From: DASTDH01 sp041167675
Lineage (GTDB): Bacteria > Verrucomicrobiota > Verrucomicrobiia > Chthoniobacterales > JAFAMB01
Length of the DNA: 64,000 nt
Direction of reading: 5' to 3'
Assembly (NCBI GenBank): GCA_041167675.1
Contig: JBEEIB010000008.1
Location: 1-64,000, forward strand
How positions within the stretch are numbered: the stretch's first letter is position 1; each line of letters starts with the position of its first letter. The notes below the pieces were generated by a model. That model was not told where the DNA came from, ran no database searches, and saw only the letters and a program-made list of their open reading frames with translations. A program made the translations under genes and the position numbers. Below, piece by piece: positions 17,061 to 25,722 of the stretch.

Positions 17061-17822
17061 TTAGCTCTCTGAACCCTGGAGCTCGTAAGCTAGGACGCTC
17101 AAACTATAAATCGATGCCGTTTCGGTCCGAAGTACGATTGGTCCGAGTGATACGGGAAGACACCCGGCGGTCTTCGCTAGAGCTGATTCAGCCGGAGTGA
17201 AGTCGCCCTCCGGACCAATCAACATTAACGTGCTGGTGGGTCGGCGGCCATGTTGTTCGCGAAAATCATGCAGGACCTGCTTGAAGCTTCGCGCGTCTCC
17301 TTGGAGCGAGGCAATGAGCGGGGCTTCATATCGATCGAATTCAGAGAAAAATCTTTTGAGCGAGACTGGCGCATCCACCGTCGGCAGCCAGTTCTGTCCG
17401 CATTGTTTCGCCGCCTCCACCACAACCTGGCGCCATTTCTCGATTCGCTTTCCGTCTTCGCCCTCGGACAACTGAACGACTGTTCTATCAGAAATCAGCG
17501 GAACAATCCGGCTTACACCAAGTTCGGTCGCCTTCTGAATGATGAGTTCCATGTTCTTCCCTTTCGGAATCGCCTGGGCGAGGGTAACCGCACACCGGAG
17601 GGGACCGGTCTGCGTTACCTGGACCAGCGAAAGTCGAGTCTCAGACGCGCTAAAATCCTGGATCTCAGCAATCGCTTCCGTCCCTTTCCCATCGAAAACG
17701 ACTACGCGTGCTCCTACGGCTAAGCGCAGCACATCCCGACAATGATGCGTCTCGTCTTCGTCCAATTTCGGCTGATCATGAGACCAGCGTTCCGCCGGTA
17801 TATAAAATCTGCGATCGCTCAC
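17061..17822 (-). CDS. rsmE: 16S rRNA (uracil1498-N3)-methyltransferase RsmE
   Basis: RsmE methylates U1498 of 16S rRNA. The 253-residue protein has the N-terminal PUA-like barrel (RRFYIPAERW, THHCRDVLR). The SPOUT methyltransferase half follows, with the QAIPKGKNMELIIQKATELG motif. The knotted SAM-binding end has LMLIGPEGDFTPAE and LGPIVLRTETAS. All landmarks of the family are intact. It is the last gene of a five-gene operon, starting 9 bases after dnaJ stops. rsmE following dnaJ is a common bacterial arrangement, which supports the start at 17822. Confidence 0.95.
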   Translation of the reverse strand: MSDRRFYIPAERWSHDQPKLDEDETHHCRDVLRLAVGARVVVFDGKGTEAIAEIQDFSASETRLSLVQVTQTGPLRCAVTLAQAIPKGKNMELIIQKATELGVSRIVPLISDRTVVQLSEGEDGKRIEKWRQVVVEAAKQCGQNWLPTVDAPVSLKRFFSEFDRYEAPLIASLQGDARSFKQVLHDFREQHGRRPTSTLMLIGPEGDFTPAESALAKTAGCLPVSLGPIVLRTETASIYSLSVLAYELQGSES

Positions 17823-17831
17823 CTACTGGCT

Positions 17832-18995
17832 TTAACGGAAGAAGGCTTTCGCTTGTTCCAAGAATTTCTTGTGCATCGGGCTATTATCCTCTCCGCATAA
17901 TTCCGCGAATTCTTCCAGCTTCCGTCGTTGCTCCGTGTTCAGACGGGTCGGCACTTCAACCAGAACTCTTACCCGCAAGTCCCCTTTGGCCTTGCTATCG
18001 ATATTGACGATTCCGTTCCCGCGAAGACGAAATTGCGTATTGCTTTGTGTTCCTGCCGGAATCTTCAGGGTAGCCTTGCCTTGCAAGGTAGGAACAGTAA
18101 TCTCACCGCCTAAGGCCGCGGTAGCAAAAGAGAGTGGTACTTCGCAATATAGGTCGTCTTCTTCTCGCGTGAATATCTCATGTTCCCTGACATGAATTAC
18201 GACGTAAAGATCGCCGGCAGGACCGCCGCGAACCCCCGCCTCACCGTTTCGGGAAGAACGCAAACGGGCTCCATTGTCGATACCAGCCGGAATCTTCAAT
18301 TTGATCCGCGAACGTTTCTCCAGACGTCCGTCGCCTCCGCAATCTCGGCATGGACGCTCGATGACTTGCCCGGTCCCGCGACATCGAGGGCAGGTCTGAG
18401 AAACCTGAAAGAACCCGCGAGCAGTAATCACTTGTCCGCGACCCTGACAGGTGGGGCAGGTCATTGCCTTGGAGCCGGCTTCGGCGCCACTGCCATGGCA
18501 ACGCCCGCACGTATCGTGCTTCAGAAGCTCAACCTCTTTCTCGGTACCAAACGCCGCCTCTTCCAGTGTTATCTGTAGATCGTAACGTAAATCCGAGCCG
18601 CGCTGCCGGCCTCCGCGATCACGCGTCTGTGATCCGCTGCCAAAAATCTGATCGAAGATTCCACCGCCAGCCGCCCCTTCCGAACCCATTCCGAAAACTT
18701 CGCGGAAGATGTCGAACGGATCATGGAATCCGCCTCCAAATCCCCCGCCACGCGGACCGGCGCCACTCGAGAAAGCAGCGTGCCCGTAACGATCGTATGC
18801 CGCTCGTTTGTCGGCATCCATGAGTACGTCGTAAGCCTCGCCAATTTCCTTAAATTTTTCTTCGGCATGCGGATCTCCAGGATTCTTATCCGGATGAAAT
18901 TTAACCGCTAACTTGCGGTAGGCTTTCTTTATCTCCTCGTCAGAAGATTTGCGCTCAACGCCAAGGACTTCGTAATAATCCCTTTTTGCGGGCAT
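17832..18995 (-). CDS. dnaJ: Chaperone protein DnaJ
   Basis: DnaJ is the cochaperone that delivers substrates to DnaK and stimulates its ATPase. The 387 residues contain, in order, the J domain with His34-Pro35-Asp36 (KFHPDKNPG) and a Gly/Phe-rich linker (GAGPRGGGFGGGFHDPF). A zinc-finger domain follows with four CxxCxGxG repeats (CGRCHGSG, CPTCQGRG, CPRCRGTG, CRDCGGDG). Two beta-rich substrate-binding domains and the dimerisation tail complete it. This is a complete type I DnaJ. It starts 3 bases after grpE stops. No dnaK is in the window. Confidence 0.97.
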   Translation of the reverse strand: MPAKRDYYEVLGVERKSSDEEIKKAYRKLAVKFHPDKNPGDPHAEEKFKEIGEAYDVLMDADKRAAYDRYGHAAFSSGAGPRGGGFGGGFHDPFDIFREVFGMGSEGAAGGGIFDQIFGSGSQTRDRGGRQRGSDLRYDLQITLEEAAFGTEKEVELLKHDTCGRCHGSGAEAGSKAMTCPTCQGRGQVITARGFFQVSQTCPRCRGTGQVIERPCRDCGGDGRLEKRSRIKLKIPAGIDNGARLRSSRNGEAGVRGGPAGDLYVVIHVREHEIFTREEDDLYCEVPLSFATAALGGEITVPTLQGKATLKIPAGTQSNTQFRLRGNGIVNIDSKAKGDLRVRVLVEVPTRLNTEQRRKLEEFAELCGEDNSPMHKKFLEQAKAFFR

Positions 18996-18998
18996 GAC

Positions 18999-19649
18999 TT
19001 AGGTCTCCGTGGGGCCGCCAGGCACCGCCTTCGGCGCCCCTTTGGACACAACAACATTAGCCGGCCGAATCAACCGGTCCCGCAGTTTGTAGCCTCTGCG
19101 GAGTTGGCGGATAACGATACCATCCGGTACCTGTTTGCTCTCTTCTTGGGAGATCGCCTCATGCAGCTGAGGATCGAAATGCTGACCTGTAGCGTCAATC
19201 ATTTCGATACCGGCTGAGGACAAAAAGTCCTGAATTTGTTTTTGCACCATTTTCATTCCCTCCAGAATCGAAACCGGACTCGAGGCGCTGCGCGCCGCTT
19301 CCAGGCCGAACTCAAAATTATCGAGGATCGGAATCAAGCGCTCCAGAAAACTGCTATTGGCAAACTTGATCGCTTCTTCACGTTCTTTGCTCATTCGCTT
19401 TCGGTAATTGTCTAAGTCGGCCGATGAACGAAGCGCCAAATCGCGAAACTTTTCTAGTTCCGCCTTCGTCTTAGCCAGTTGGGTCTCCAGAGCATTGATT
19501 CTATCTTCTACCATACCGCTCGCGGACGCCTTATTAGATCCGCGCCCGAATTCGGTCTCTTCGTCGCCGGCGGATTGATTGGTATGAACTGCCTGGTCAG
19601 AGGCCGAAAAATCACGTTCTTCTCCGAGTCGATTAGTTGAATCATTCAT
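18999..19649 (-). CDS. grpE: Nucleotide exchange factor GrpE
   Basis: GrpE releases ADP from DnaK. The 216-residue protein has an acidic, probably disordered N-terminus (~1-45). A long coiled coil follows (MVEDRINALETQLAKTKAEL, then LRSSADLDNYRKRMSKEREE). The C-terminal beta-domain ends with QFFDPQLHEAI-like and VVIRQLRRGYKLRDRLIRPA-like sequences, diagnostic of the family. Its ATG overlaps the stop of the upstream SpoIIE-type phosphatase gene by 4 bases, so the two are translationally coupled. Confidence 0.95.
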   Translation of the reverse strand: MNDSTNRLGEERDFSASDQAVHTNQSAGDEETEFGRGSNKASASGMVEDRINALETQLAKTKAELEKFRDLALRSSADLDNYRKRMSKEREEAIKFANSSFLERLIPILDNFEFGLEAARSASSPVSILEGMKMVQKQIQDFLSSAGIEMIDATGQHFDPQLHEAISQEESKQVPDGIVIRQLRRGYKLRDRLIRPANVVVSKGAPKAVPGGPTET

Positions 19650-21082
19650 AACTTCCTAATAGCAACGAGGGTAATGTCGTCGGTTTGAGGTTGATTGCCG
19701 ACAAATGCTTTAACCGTCTCCGTAACGCGGTTGACAATCGAAGCCGCGCTTTCGCCGGCGCCCGCTTGTATTACTTCGATTAACCTTCCGATCCCAAATT
19801 CTGAACCATTCAAGTCTAGCGCTTCTGTCACACCGTCCGTGTAGAGGATCAGACAATCCCCCGGGTCAAGACGGACTTTAAAATCGGCTGTAACCCTATC
19901 GAATACGTTTCCGCTGTCAATTCCCAGGGCCATGCCTGGTGGATTCACCTTCGTCACGGTCCGATCAGCTGCCCGGAAGAGCAAGGGCGCATCGTGACCG
20001 GCACGAGCCAGCATGATTGCATCAGCCGTTTTCTGAATAACCAAGTAGGCCATGCTGATAAACATATCTTCTCTGATATCGGGATAGAGCTGCCGATTGA
20101 CTTGGCGAAGTACGCCAGCAGCAGACTCGCCCGTACTAGCCACCGACCGGAGAACGCTGCGACACATCGCCATGATCAACGAAGCAGGAACACCCTTGCC
20201 AGAAACGTCAGCGATAGCAATCCCCCAATGATCTTCATCGATGGATATGTAATCATAATAATCGCCACTAACATGGCTTGCCGGAATATTTATGCCGGCT
20301 ATCTCAAAGCCTGGAATTTCCGGAGCGCCCGCCGGCAAGAGAATCCGCTGAATATCGCGCGCTACATCCAGGTCTCGTTCCATACGCCGCTTTTCATCGG
20401 CTTCGGAGTAGACCATGGCATTATAGAGGGCAAAAGCTGACTGTTCGACGATTGATTGAAAAACCACAAAATCGGGTGGTGAAAACGGTGTACTCATTGG
20501 TCCGTTCGCAACCGCTAGCACGCCGAGGTTTTGGCGTGCATAAATGAGCGGCGCCACCATCACCGAATCGATCTGCAAGGCACTTTCTTTCAGATTTTCC
20601 AGACGTCCATTCTCATCTCGGCTCGACAAAAATACCGGCTCCCGCTTCTCCCAGACCATTCCGATCAATCCTTCATCCGGTTTGACGGTGTGCAGGCGTA
20701 AGAAACTCTCTAAGACCATCGGTGTGGTTGCACTCTGTTGGAGAATCTGTCGAGGAACATCGACCAATGGTGGACAGCCCTTGGACAAGAACGCTGGGAG
20801 CAACATTTTCCCGGAGCGATCCGCAATATAGAGCGCTCCGCCGTGGGCGTCTAAAATGCGCATTGCCCCCTCGACCATTAGCCGATGGAGATCGGCTACT
20901 CGGACGTCGCCAGTGAAAGTCTCTCCCAAACCATGGAGAAAATCAAAGACCCGACTCTCTTCCAACTGCAGTTCTTCACGCGCCCGCTTGAGGTCCTCGA
21001 TCGTCTTGGTCTGGTTTCGCAATAAAAATCCGAAAAAAACGCCGGCAACGGTCAGCAGTCCTATGAGCAGGACACAAAGCAT
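19646..21082 (-). CDS. Membrane-anchored GAF/SpoIIE-type PP2C phosphatase (RsbU-like)
   Basis: This family dephosphorylates STAS-domain anti-anti-sigma factors in partner-switch signalling. The 478 residues comprise one N-terminal transmembrane helix (~1-23) and a short coiled coil. A GAF sensor domain (~45-220; RILDAHGGALYIADRSGKML) precedes the PP2C_SIG catalytic domain (~250-478). Metal-binding motifs are present: SGDYYDYISID, IAIADVSGKGVPASLIMAM, CLILYTDGVTEA and QTDDITLVAI. It lies between a STAS protein gene (9 bases upstream) and grpE (4-base overlap). The adjacent STAS protein is its likely substrate; linkage to chaperone genes suggests a stress response. The cognate anti-sigma kinase is not in the window. 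Confidence 0.9.
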   Translation of the reverse strand: MLCVLLIGLLTVAGVFFGFLLRNQTKTIEDLKRAREELQLEESRVFDFLHGLGETFTGDVRVADLHRLMVEGAMRILDAHGGALYIADRSGKMLLPAFLSKGCPPLVDVPRQILQQSATTPMVLESFLRLHTVKPDEGLIGMVWEKREPVFLSSRDENGRLENLKESALQIDSVMVAPLIYARQNLGVLAVANGPMSTPFSPPDFVVFQSIVEQSAFALYNAMVYSEADEKRRMERDLDVARDIQRILLPAGAPEIPGFEIAGINIPASHVSGDYYDYISIDEDHWGIAIADVSGKGVPASLIMAMCRSVLRSVASTGESAAGVLRQVNRQLYPDIREDMFISMAYLVIQKTADAIMLARAGHDAPLLFRAADRTVTKVNPPGMALGIDSGNVFDRVTADFKVRLDPGDCLILYTDGVTEALDLNGSEFGIGRLIEVIQAGAGESAASIVNRVTETVKAFVGNQPQTDDITLVAIRKL

Positions 21083-21091
21083 GGAGCGGCG

Positions 21092-21616
21092 CTACTTGGA
21101 CGCCCCCGCACGAAGATCCTGTTTGAGATACTCCAGGACATCCTTGAATCGTGCGAAGTTTTCCGGGTCTGCATCAACCAAGGCTTCGTGCGCCTCGATC
21201 ATACAGGCAGCGTGATCCAATCGACTGAGGTCACCATCGGAAGAAAGCGTCGACTCGGCGCCTGTCTGGTTGGCCACGTCCGCCTTCGACTCGACCGTGA
21301 AAAGGTTATTTAACCCAAGGTTCCGAAGTAAATCAGCATTACGTTCGTTCACGTTGCAAACCAGTAAGGAACCGTTACCGGACTCTCGCAAACGCAAAGC
21401 GAGACCAGCCAGTGTTCCCATGAACGTAGAATCCATAACCGGGCATTCGGCGAGATCGATCACAAATGCACGGTGACCTCGCTCGAACATCTCTCTCGCA
21501 AATTCCTTCAGGGCAGGACTATTTTGAAAAGAGCCCTTCCCTCTCACCTTTACATAAACGGCTTTCCCGGTAACCCCTACCAGTATGGAAGCTGGTAAAC
21601 TCACAGACTTTCTCAA
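21092..21616 (-). CDS. STAS-domain protein, anti-anti-sigma factor-like
   Basis: This 174-residue protein has a STAS fold at ~10-110 (VYVKVRGKGSFQN, FVIDLAECPVMDSTFMG). Ser63 in the M-D-S-T turn is where SpoIIAA/RsbV-type proteins are phosphorylated by an anti-sigma kinase. The C-terminal ~55 residues (ALVDADPENFARFKDVLEYL) are an extra helical extension not present in minimal STAS factors. The gene directly precedes the SpoIIE-type phosphatase gene, so enzyme and substrate are encoded as a pair at the head of the grpE-dnaJ-rsmE operon. Confidence 0.88.
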   Translation of the reverse strand: MRKSVSLPASILVGVTGKAVYVKVRGKGSFQNSPALKEFAREMFERGHRAFVIDLAECPVMDSTFMGTLAGLALRLRESGNGSLLVCNVNERNADLLRNLGLNNLFTVESKADVANQTGAESTLSSDGDLSRLDHAACMIEAHEALVDADPENFARFKDVLEYLKQDLRAGASK

Positions 21617-21665
21617 TATACCCAGTTTGATCTTTTGCTGTCAAATACTCGAGCCGGGAACTTGA

Positions 21666-22190
21666 CTATTGCCATATCCTGGACTGGAGCAAAGCCACGA
21701 TCACATTGTTTTCTATCAAAACCGCGCGCCATGCAGTGATCGGGCCATCTTGCGAATAATCATCGCCCACAATCGCAAATTCTGAAGTGTAATTCCCCCG
21801 CGCCGCCGGATAATCGCGTTCTCTCGCCTGGACGTAATTCTTCAAATTGGCTTGTCGGTACTCGAGACGCAACGTGAGATCGGCCGGATGTTTCGCTCTC
21901 CAAAAGAACGTAAAATATTGCCCAATACGTTGATGTGCATCAATCCCATCGATTGCCCCCCACAATCGACGCTTGCGCTCAAAGAGAATTGCTAGCTCGC
22001 GAGTTGGTTGTGGCGTAGCGCCAGGGCGAGGCGCCGCATTTCGAAAAATGTCAAACTTGCGAAATTCAAAATCGTCGTTCAAAGCCAGCGGGAGAACGTT
22101 AGCCTGAGGAATGGGCTGCGGGTTCTCCGCGCAAACAGGGGCTATCGTCGCAACTAAGCCGATCGACCCAGCGAACCACAGCCTTTTCAT
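21666..22190 (-). CDS. Exported protein of unknown function
   Basis: This 174-residue protein has a clean Sec signal peptide (MKRLWFAGSIGLVATIAPVC, cleavage near residue 21). The mature part contains FEFRKFDIFRN, then a Pro/Thr-rich spacer and LFERKRRLWGAIDGIDAHQR. It continues with YFTFFWRAKHPADLTLRLEY, an AREIDYPAARGNY-like stretch and a C-terminal AWRAVLIENNVIVALLQSRIW. The second half reads like a small beta-barrel or lipocalin-sized fold. I do not recognise a named family. It stands alone, 49 bases upstream of the STAS operon on the same strand, so it might be the operon's first gene. Confidence 0.75.
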   Translation of the reverse strand: MKRLWFAGSIGLVATIAPVCAENPQPIPQANVLPLALNDDFEFRKFDIFRNAAPRPGATPQPTRELAILFERKRRLWGAIDGIDAHQRIGQYFTFFWRAKHPADLTLRLEYRQANLKNYVQARERDYPAARGNYTSEFAIVGDDYSQDGPITAWRAVLIENNVIVALLQSRIWQ

Positions 22191-22336
22191 ATTTCGTTCA
22201 TCAAACCTCGCATACCGATTTGCAGATATTCATCGCTCGCGTCTAGACATCGGTGTGTGCTTCTACCTACGAGGCGACGCGCCACCGTGTCAATAGTTTG
22301 GGACCGATCGATTACAGAACTGTCATTCGATTAGTC

Positions 22337-22385
22337 CATTGCGGATTGCGAATTTTGGATTTCGCGTTCCGCACTCCGCTATTGG
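22337..22385. repeat. Degenerate period-7 tandem repeat
   Basis: Seven heptamers in strict register: CATTGCG GATTGCG AATTTTG GATTTCG CGTTCCG CACTCCG CTATTGG. It lies 31 bases ahead of the nuclease-ligase gene, in the gap between two divergent genes. Confidence 0.65.
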
Positions 22386-22416
22386 CCACAATGATGCATA
22401 TTTGGGCCTTACCTGA

Positions 22417-25086
22417 ATGATCGCAATCCGTTATGAACGTGGAGTCCATTTACCGGGTCTGGATCTTTGGCTCGACCCATGGGATGAGCAGCGGACGGCG
22501 TTCGTCTCCCATGCCCACAGTGACCATATTGGGAATCATCGAGAAGTAATACTTTCCACGATTACGGCCAAATTGATGACGGCTCGACTGCCTGGAAACC
22601 GCATCGAACATCACCTGGAATTTCGGGTTCCATTCTCTTTTCGCAATGCGCAGCTCACGTTGTACCCAGCCGGTCATATTTACGGCTCAGCTCAGGCGCA
22701 CGTTTTATTCGAAAATCAGAGTTTACTATACACGGGTGATTTTAAGTTGCGCAAAGGTAAGTCGGCTGAGCCGATCGAATGGTGTAAGTCTGATACTCTT
22801 ATCATGGAAACGACCTACGGCTTGCCACGTTACGTTTTCCCGCCGACCGACCAGGTGGTCACGCAGTTAGTCAAGTTCTGCGCCGAGGCTATCGAGGATG
22901 ACGCTACTCCAATATTGTTTGGCTACTCGCTAGGCAAGGCACAGGAGATACTGGCCGCGCTGTTTGGATCCGGATTCCGCGTCTTGCTTCATCCGACTGT
23001 TTTTCGGATGACGAAATTGTATGAAGCACTGCAAGACCGACTGCCACCGTATTCATTATATCGCTCGGAGGAATTGCCGGGTAGTGTCCTGATTTGTCCG
23101 CCCAGTGCTAATCGGACAAGATTAGTTCAGAGCATCAAATCACGAAGAACCGCCATGCTCACTGGCTGGGCACTAAATCCCGGAGCTAACTATCGTTTTC
23201 AGTGTGATGCGGCATTTCCTCTTTCGGATCACGCGGACTATTCCGATCTCTTGAAGTATGTGGAATTAGTCCGACCCCAACGGGTTTTTACACTGCATGG
23301 CTATGCGAACGAATTTGCAGAAGATCTCCGTCGTCGAGGAGTGGAAGCCTGGGCCCTCGGCGAAGATAACCAGCTGGAACTCGCGGTAACACTGGCAATG
23401 CCGGAAGTGCCGGTTGCTCGTGATTTTGTCTCGACCCTAGACGACCGTTGCGCGTTTGGCAGATTGGTTGCCGTCTGCGAAGCAATCAGCGAAGTCACAG
23501 GAAAACTGCGAAAGATCGAGCTTTTATCTAACTACTTGCGCAGTCTCGAGCCCGACGATTTGCGGGCGGCAAGCATCTATCTCACCGGTCATCCGTTCTC
23601 CCAAGCCGATGCTCGAGTGCTGCAAATTGGGTGGGCAGTTGTGCAAAAGTCCCTTATGCAGGCGGCTGCTATTTCTGAGCTCGAATTTCGACGGATCTCG
23701 GCCGGCTATGGTGATGCGGGAAAAGTTGCTTACGAAGTGTTACTCGGAAAAACGACACCGCGCCCGTTCTCGATTGCCGAAGTGAAAGCGCGATTTGAGA
23801 AGCTGGAACAAGCTTCCGGACCGGCGGCCAAGACTGCGCTCCTGACGACCTGGCTGACCGAGCTGGACGCGGCCAGAGGGAGTTATGTGATCAGAATATT
23901 GACCGGTGATCTCAGGATCGGTTTGAAAGAGGGGTTAGTGGAAGAAAGTATTGCTGCTGCCTTTGCCGCGGAGATAGATCAAGTACGAGAGGCCCATATG
24001 TTGACGGGAGATCTGGGCGAAACCGCGGTTCTGGCATTGAGACATTCGCTGGATACGGCTTCGGTTAATCTATTTCGGCCCATCAAGTCGATGTTGGGCA
24101 TTGCTGAACCGACGGCGGATGCGATTGCGAAGCGACTAAGCAATGATTTCCGCGAGCCGCAGGCAATCGCGGAACAGAAACTGGATGGTATTCGAGCCCA
24201 ACTGCACGTGGGCAAAGACCAGAATCGGGTCTATAGTCGAGATCTCCGCGACATCTCCGATCAATTTGCAGAACTAACGGATCTGAAGTTCTCTCAGACT
24301 TTGATCTTGGACGGCGAGGTTCTCGCCTACGACCCCGGACGAAAGCTTACTTTCTTCGATCTGCAAAGACGGCTGGGGCGAAAGCGGCATCTCGATCTGT
24401 TTGAGACCAACGATGTACCCATTGTGTTTGTCGCTTTCGATCTGCTTTGGCTCGACGGAGTGAGTTTGTTGAAGGAGCCGCTGCGTCGGCGACGGTCATT
24501 ACTGGAATCGCTGGAATTGCCCGACCTGGTACACCGATCGCATATTCGCCTGGTCTCCACTTCCGATCAAATCGAAGCAGCCTTCGTTGCTTCAAGGCAA
24601 GCGGGCAACGAAGGGTTGATGGTAAAGGATCAAGATAGTTTATACCAGCCGGGCCGACGAGGAGGCAGTTGGATCAAACTGAAGAAAGAATTGGCAACTC
24701 TCGACGTCGTGGTAGTCGCGGCCGAGCAAGGTCATGGTAAGCGAAGCCACCTGCTGAGCGATTACACGTTTGCCCTCCGTAATGAGGAAACGCAGGCGCT
24801 CGAGACGATTGGCAAAGCCTACTCTGGATTAACCGATTCCGAGATCGAAGAATTAACTGAACATTTCCGTAAAACGACAGTTCGTCTGAAAGGTCGACTT
24901 CACGAAGTATTTCCGGACGTCGTGCTGGAGGTCGCTTTTGACTCGATCCAGCCGAGTCCTCGTCATTCGAGCGGGTTGGCGCTCCGATTTCCCAGGATCA
25001 AATCGATTCGGCACGACAAAACGGTCAGTGAGATCGACACCGTCGAAACCGCCAAGCGGCTGGTTGCGAGCAGTCGCGTCTTTTAA
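22417..25086 (+). CDS. Fused metallo-beta-lactamase-fold nuclease and ATP-dependent DNA ligase
   Basis: This single 889-residue frame joins two enzymes. Residues ~1-320 are an MBL-fold/beta-CASP-like exonuclease with a complete metal site: His32, His34, Asp36 and His37 (SHAHSDH), His87 (PAGHIYGSA), Asp108 (YTGDFK), His272 (LSDHADY) and His294 (TLHGYA). After a ~25-residue linker, residues ~346-889 form an ATP-dependent DNA ligase. It has an N-terminal helical domain, the adenylation motif with Lys588 in EQKLDGIRA and DGEVLAYDP. A NEGLMVKD motif, GSWIKLKKE and a C-terminal OB fold (LEVAFDSIQPSPRH, LRFPRI) complete it. In many bacteria the two are separate neighbouring genes (ligase-associated exonuclease and LigB/LigC-type ligase), presumably in end repair. 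No Lhr-like helicase or PdeM-like partner is adjacent here. Confidence 0.92.
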   Translation: MIAIRYERGVHLPGLDLWLDPWDEQRTAFVSHAHSDHIGNHREVILSTITAKLMTARLPGNRIEHHLEFRVPFSFRNAQLTLYPAGHIYGSAQAHVLFENQSLLYTGDFKLRKGKSAEPIEWCKSDTLIMETTYGLPRYVFPPTDQVVTQLVKFCAEAIEDDATPILFGYSLGKAQEILAALFGSGFRVLLHPTVFRMTKLYEALQDRLPPYSLYRSEELPGSVLICPPSANRTRLVQSIKSRRTAMLTGWALNPGANYRFQCDAAFPLSDHADYSDLLKYVELVRPQRVFTLHGYANEFAEDLRRRGVEAWALGEDNQLELAVTLAMPEVPVARDFVSTLDDRCAFGRLVAVCEAISEVTGKLRKIELLSNYLRSLEPDDLRAASIYLTGHPFSQADARVLQIGWAVVQKSLMQAAAISELEFRRISAGYGDAGKVAYEVLLGKTTPRPFSIAEVKARFEKLEQASGPAAKTALLTTWLTELDAARGSYVIRILTGDLRIGLKEGLVEESIAAAFAAEIDQVREAHMLTGDLGETAVLALRHSLDTASVNLFRPIKSMLGIAEPTADAIAKRLSNDFREPQAIAEQKLDGIRAQLHVGKDQNRVYSRDLRDISDQFAELTDLKFSQTLILDGEVLAYDPGRKLTFFDLQRRLGRKRHLDLFETNDVPIVFVAFDLLWLDGVSLLKEPLRRRRSLLESLELPDLVHRSHIRLVSTSDQIEAAFVASRQAGNEGLMVKDQDSLYQPGRRGGSWIKLKKELATLDVVVVAAEQGHGKRSHLLSDYTFALRNEETQALETIGKAYSGLTDSEIEELTEHFRKTTVRLKGRLHEVFPDVVLEVAFDSIQPSPRHSSGLALRFPRIKSIRHDKTVSEIDTVETAKRLVASSRVF

Positions 25087-25105
25087 TCTTGCTCAAAATT
25101 AAAAG

Positions 25106-25528
25106 CTACGCAGCTGCGAATTGGCCAGGACCAACCTGACGCACGCCTTTCAGTCGATAAATTCGGGCGAACAGATTTTTCTTCGGCTCGGGAGAATTGA
25201 ATTTATACCCGTTTTTCATCAGGCCTTCGAGAATTTCGGATACGCCCATTGGACCGCTCCGCGATTTGAGCACGCGCACAACGGCTGGCGCTAAAGGCCC
25301 GCTCGGCGACGTCGATCGGCGACCGCGGCTCCGGCCAATCAATACAGTCGATCCAGACCGGCGTCCTCGAGCGGCGGCACGGTTAGCTCTCCTGGCGACT
25401 GGTGGGCGAGCAACGACATTAGCAAACTCTTCTTTGGTTTCGAGCACTCGATCCAACTCTGATTGCAACCTTTCAATTCTCTCCTGAATCTCGGCAGCCT
25501 TTCTTAAGGTAGAGGAAGTTAATTTCAC
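25106..25528 (-). CDS. Small basic protein with coiled coil and winged-helix-like C-terminus
   Basis: This is a 140-residue, very basic protein. Residues 1-38 form a short coiled coil (LRKAAEIQERIERLQSELDR). Residues ~40-80 are an Arg/Ala/Ser-rich linker likely to touch nucleic acid. Residues ~80-140 (VVRVLKSRSGPMGVSEILEG, then YKFNSPEPKKNLFARIYRL) resemble the HARE-HTH/RNA-polymerase-delta-like winged helix. A role in chromatin or transcription is plausible but inferred from composition and fold. It is convergent with the nuclease-ligase gene, with their stops 19 bases apart. Confidence 0.7.
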   Translation of the reverse strand: MKLTSSTLRKAAEIQERIERLQSELDRVLETKEEFANVVARPPVARRANRAAARGRRSGSTVLIGRSRGRRSTSPSGPLAPAVVRVLKSRSGPMGVSEILEGLMKNGYKFNSPEPKKNLFARIYRLKGVRQVGPGQFAAA

Positions 25529-25722
25529 AGTATGGAAGCTATTCCCTGTTCTTTTGATTGCAAGGGACTTTAGCTAACTCACAATCTAGACGCGATGATG
25601 TTAATCGAAGAAAGCGACACCGCAGACGAAAATAAGACGAAAATCCGAGAAACAGGTGAACCGCAACGGGCTGATAGAAACAGTGTTCTTCTCGTTGACA
25701 CTTTTCCCAGGTTATTCCTTAA

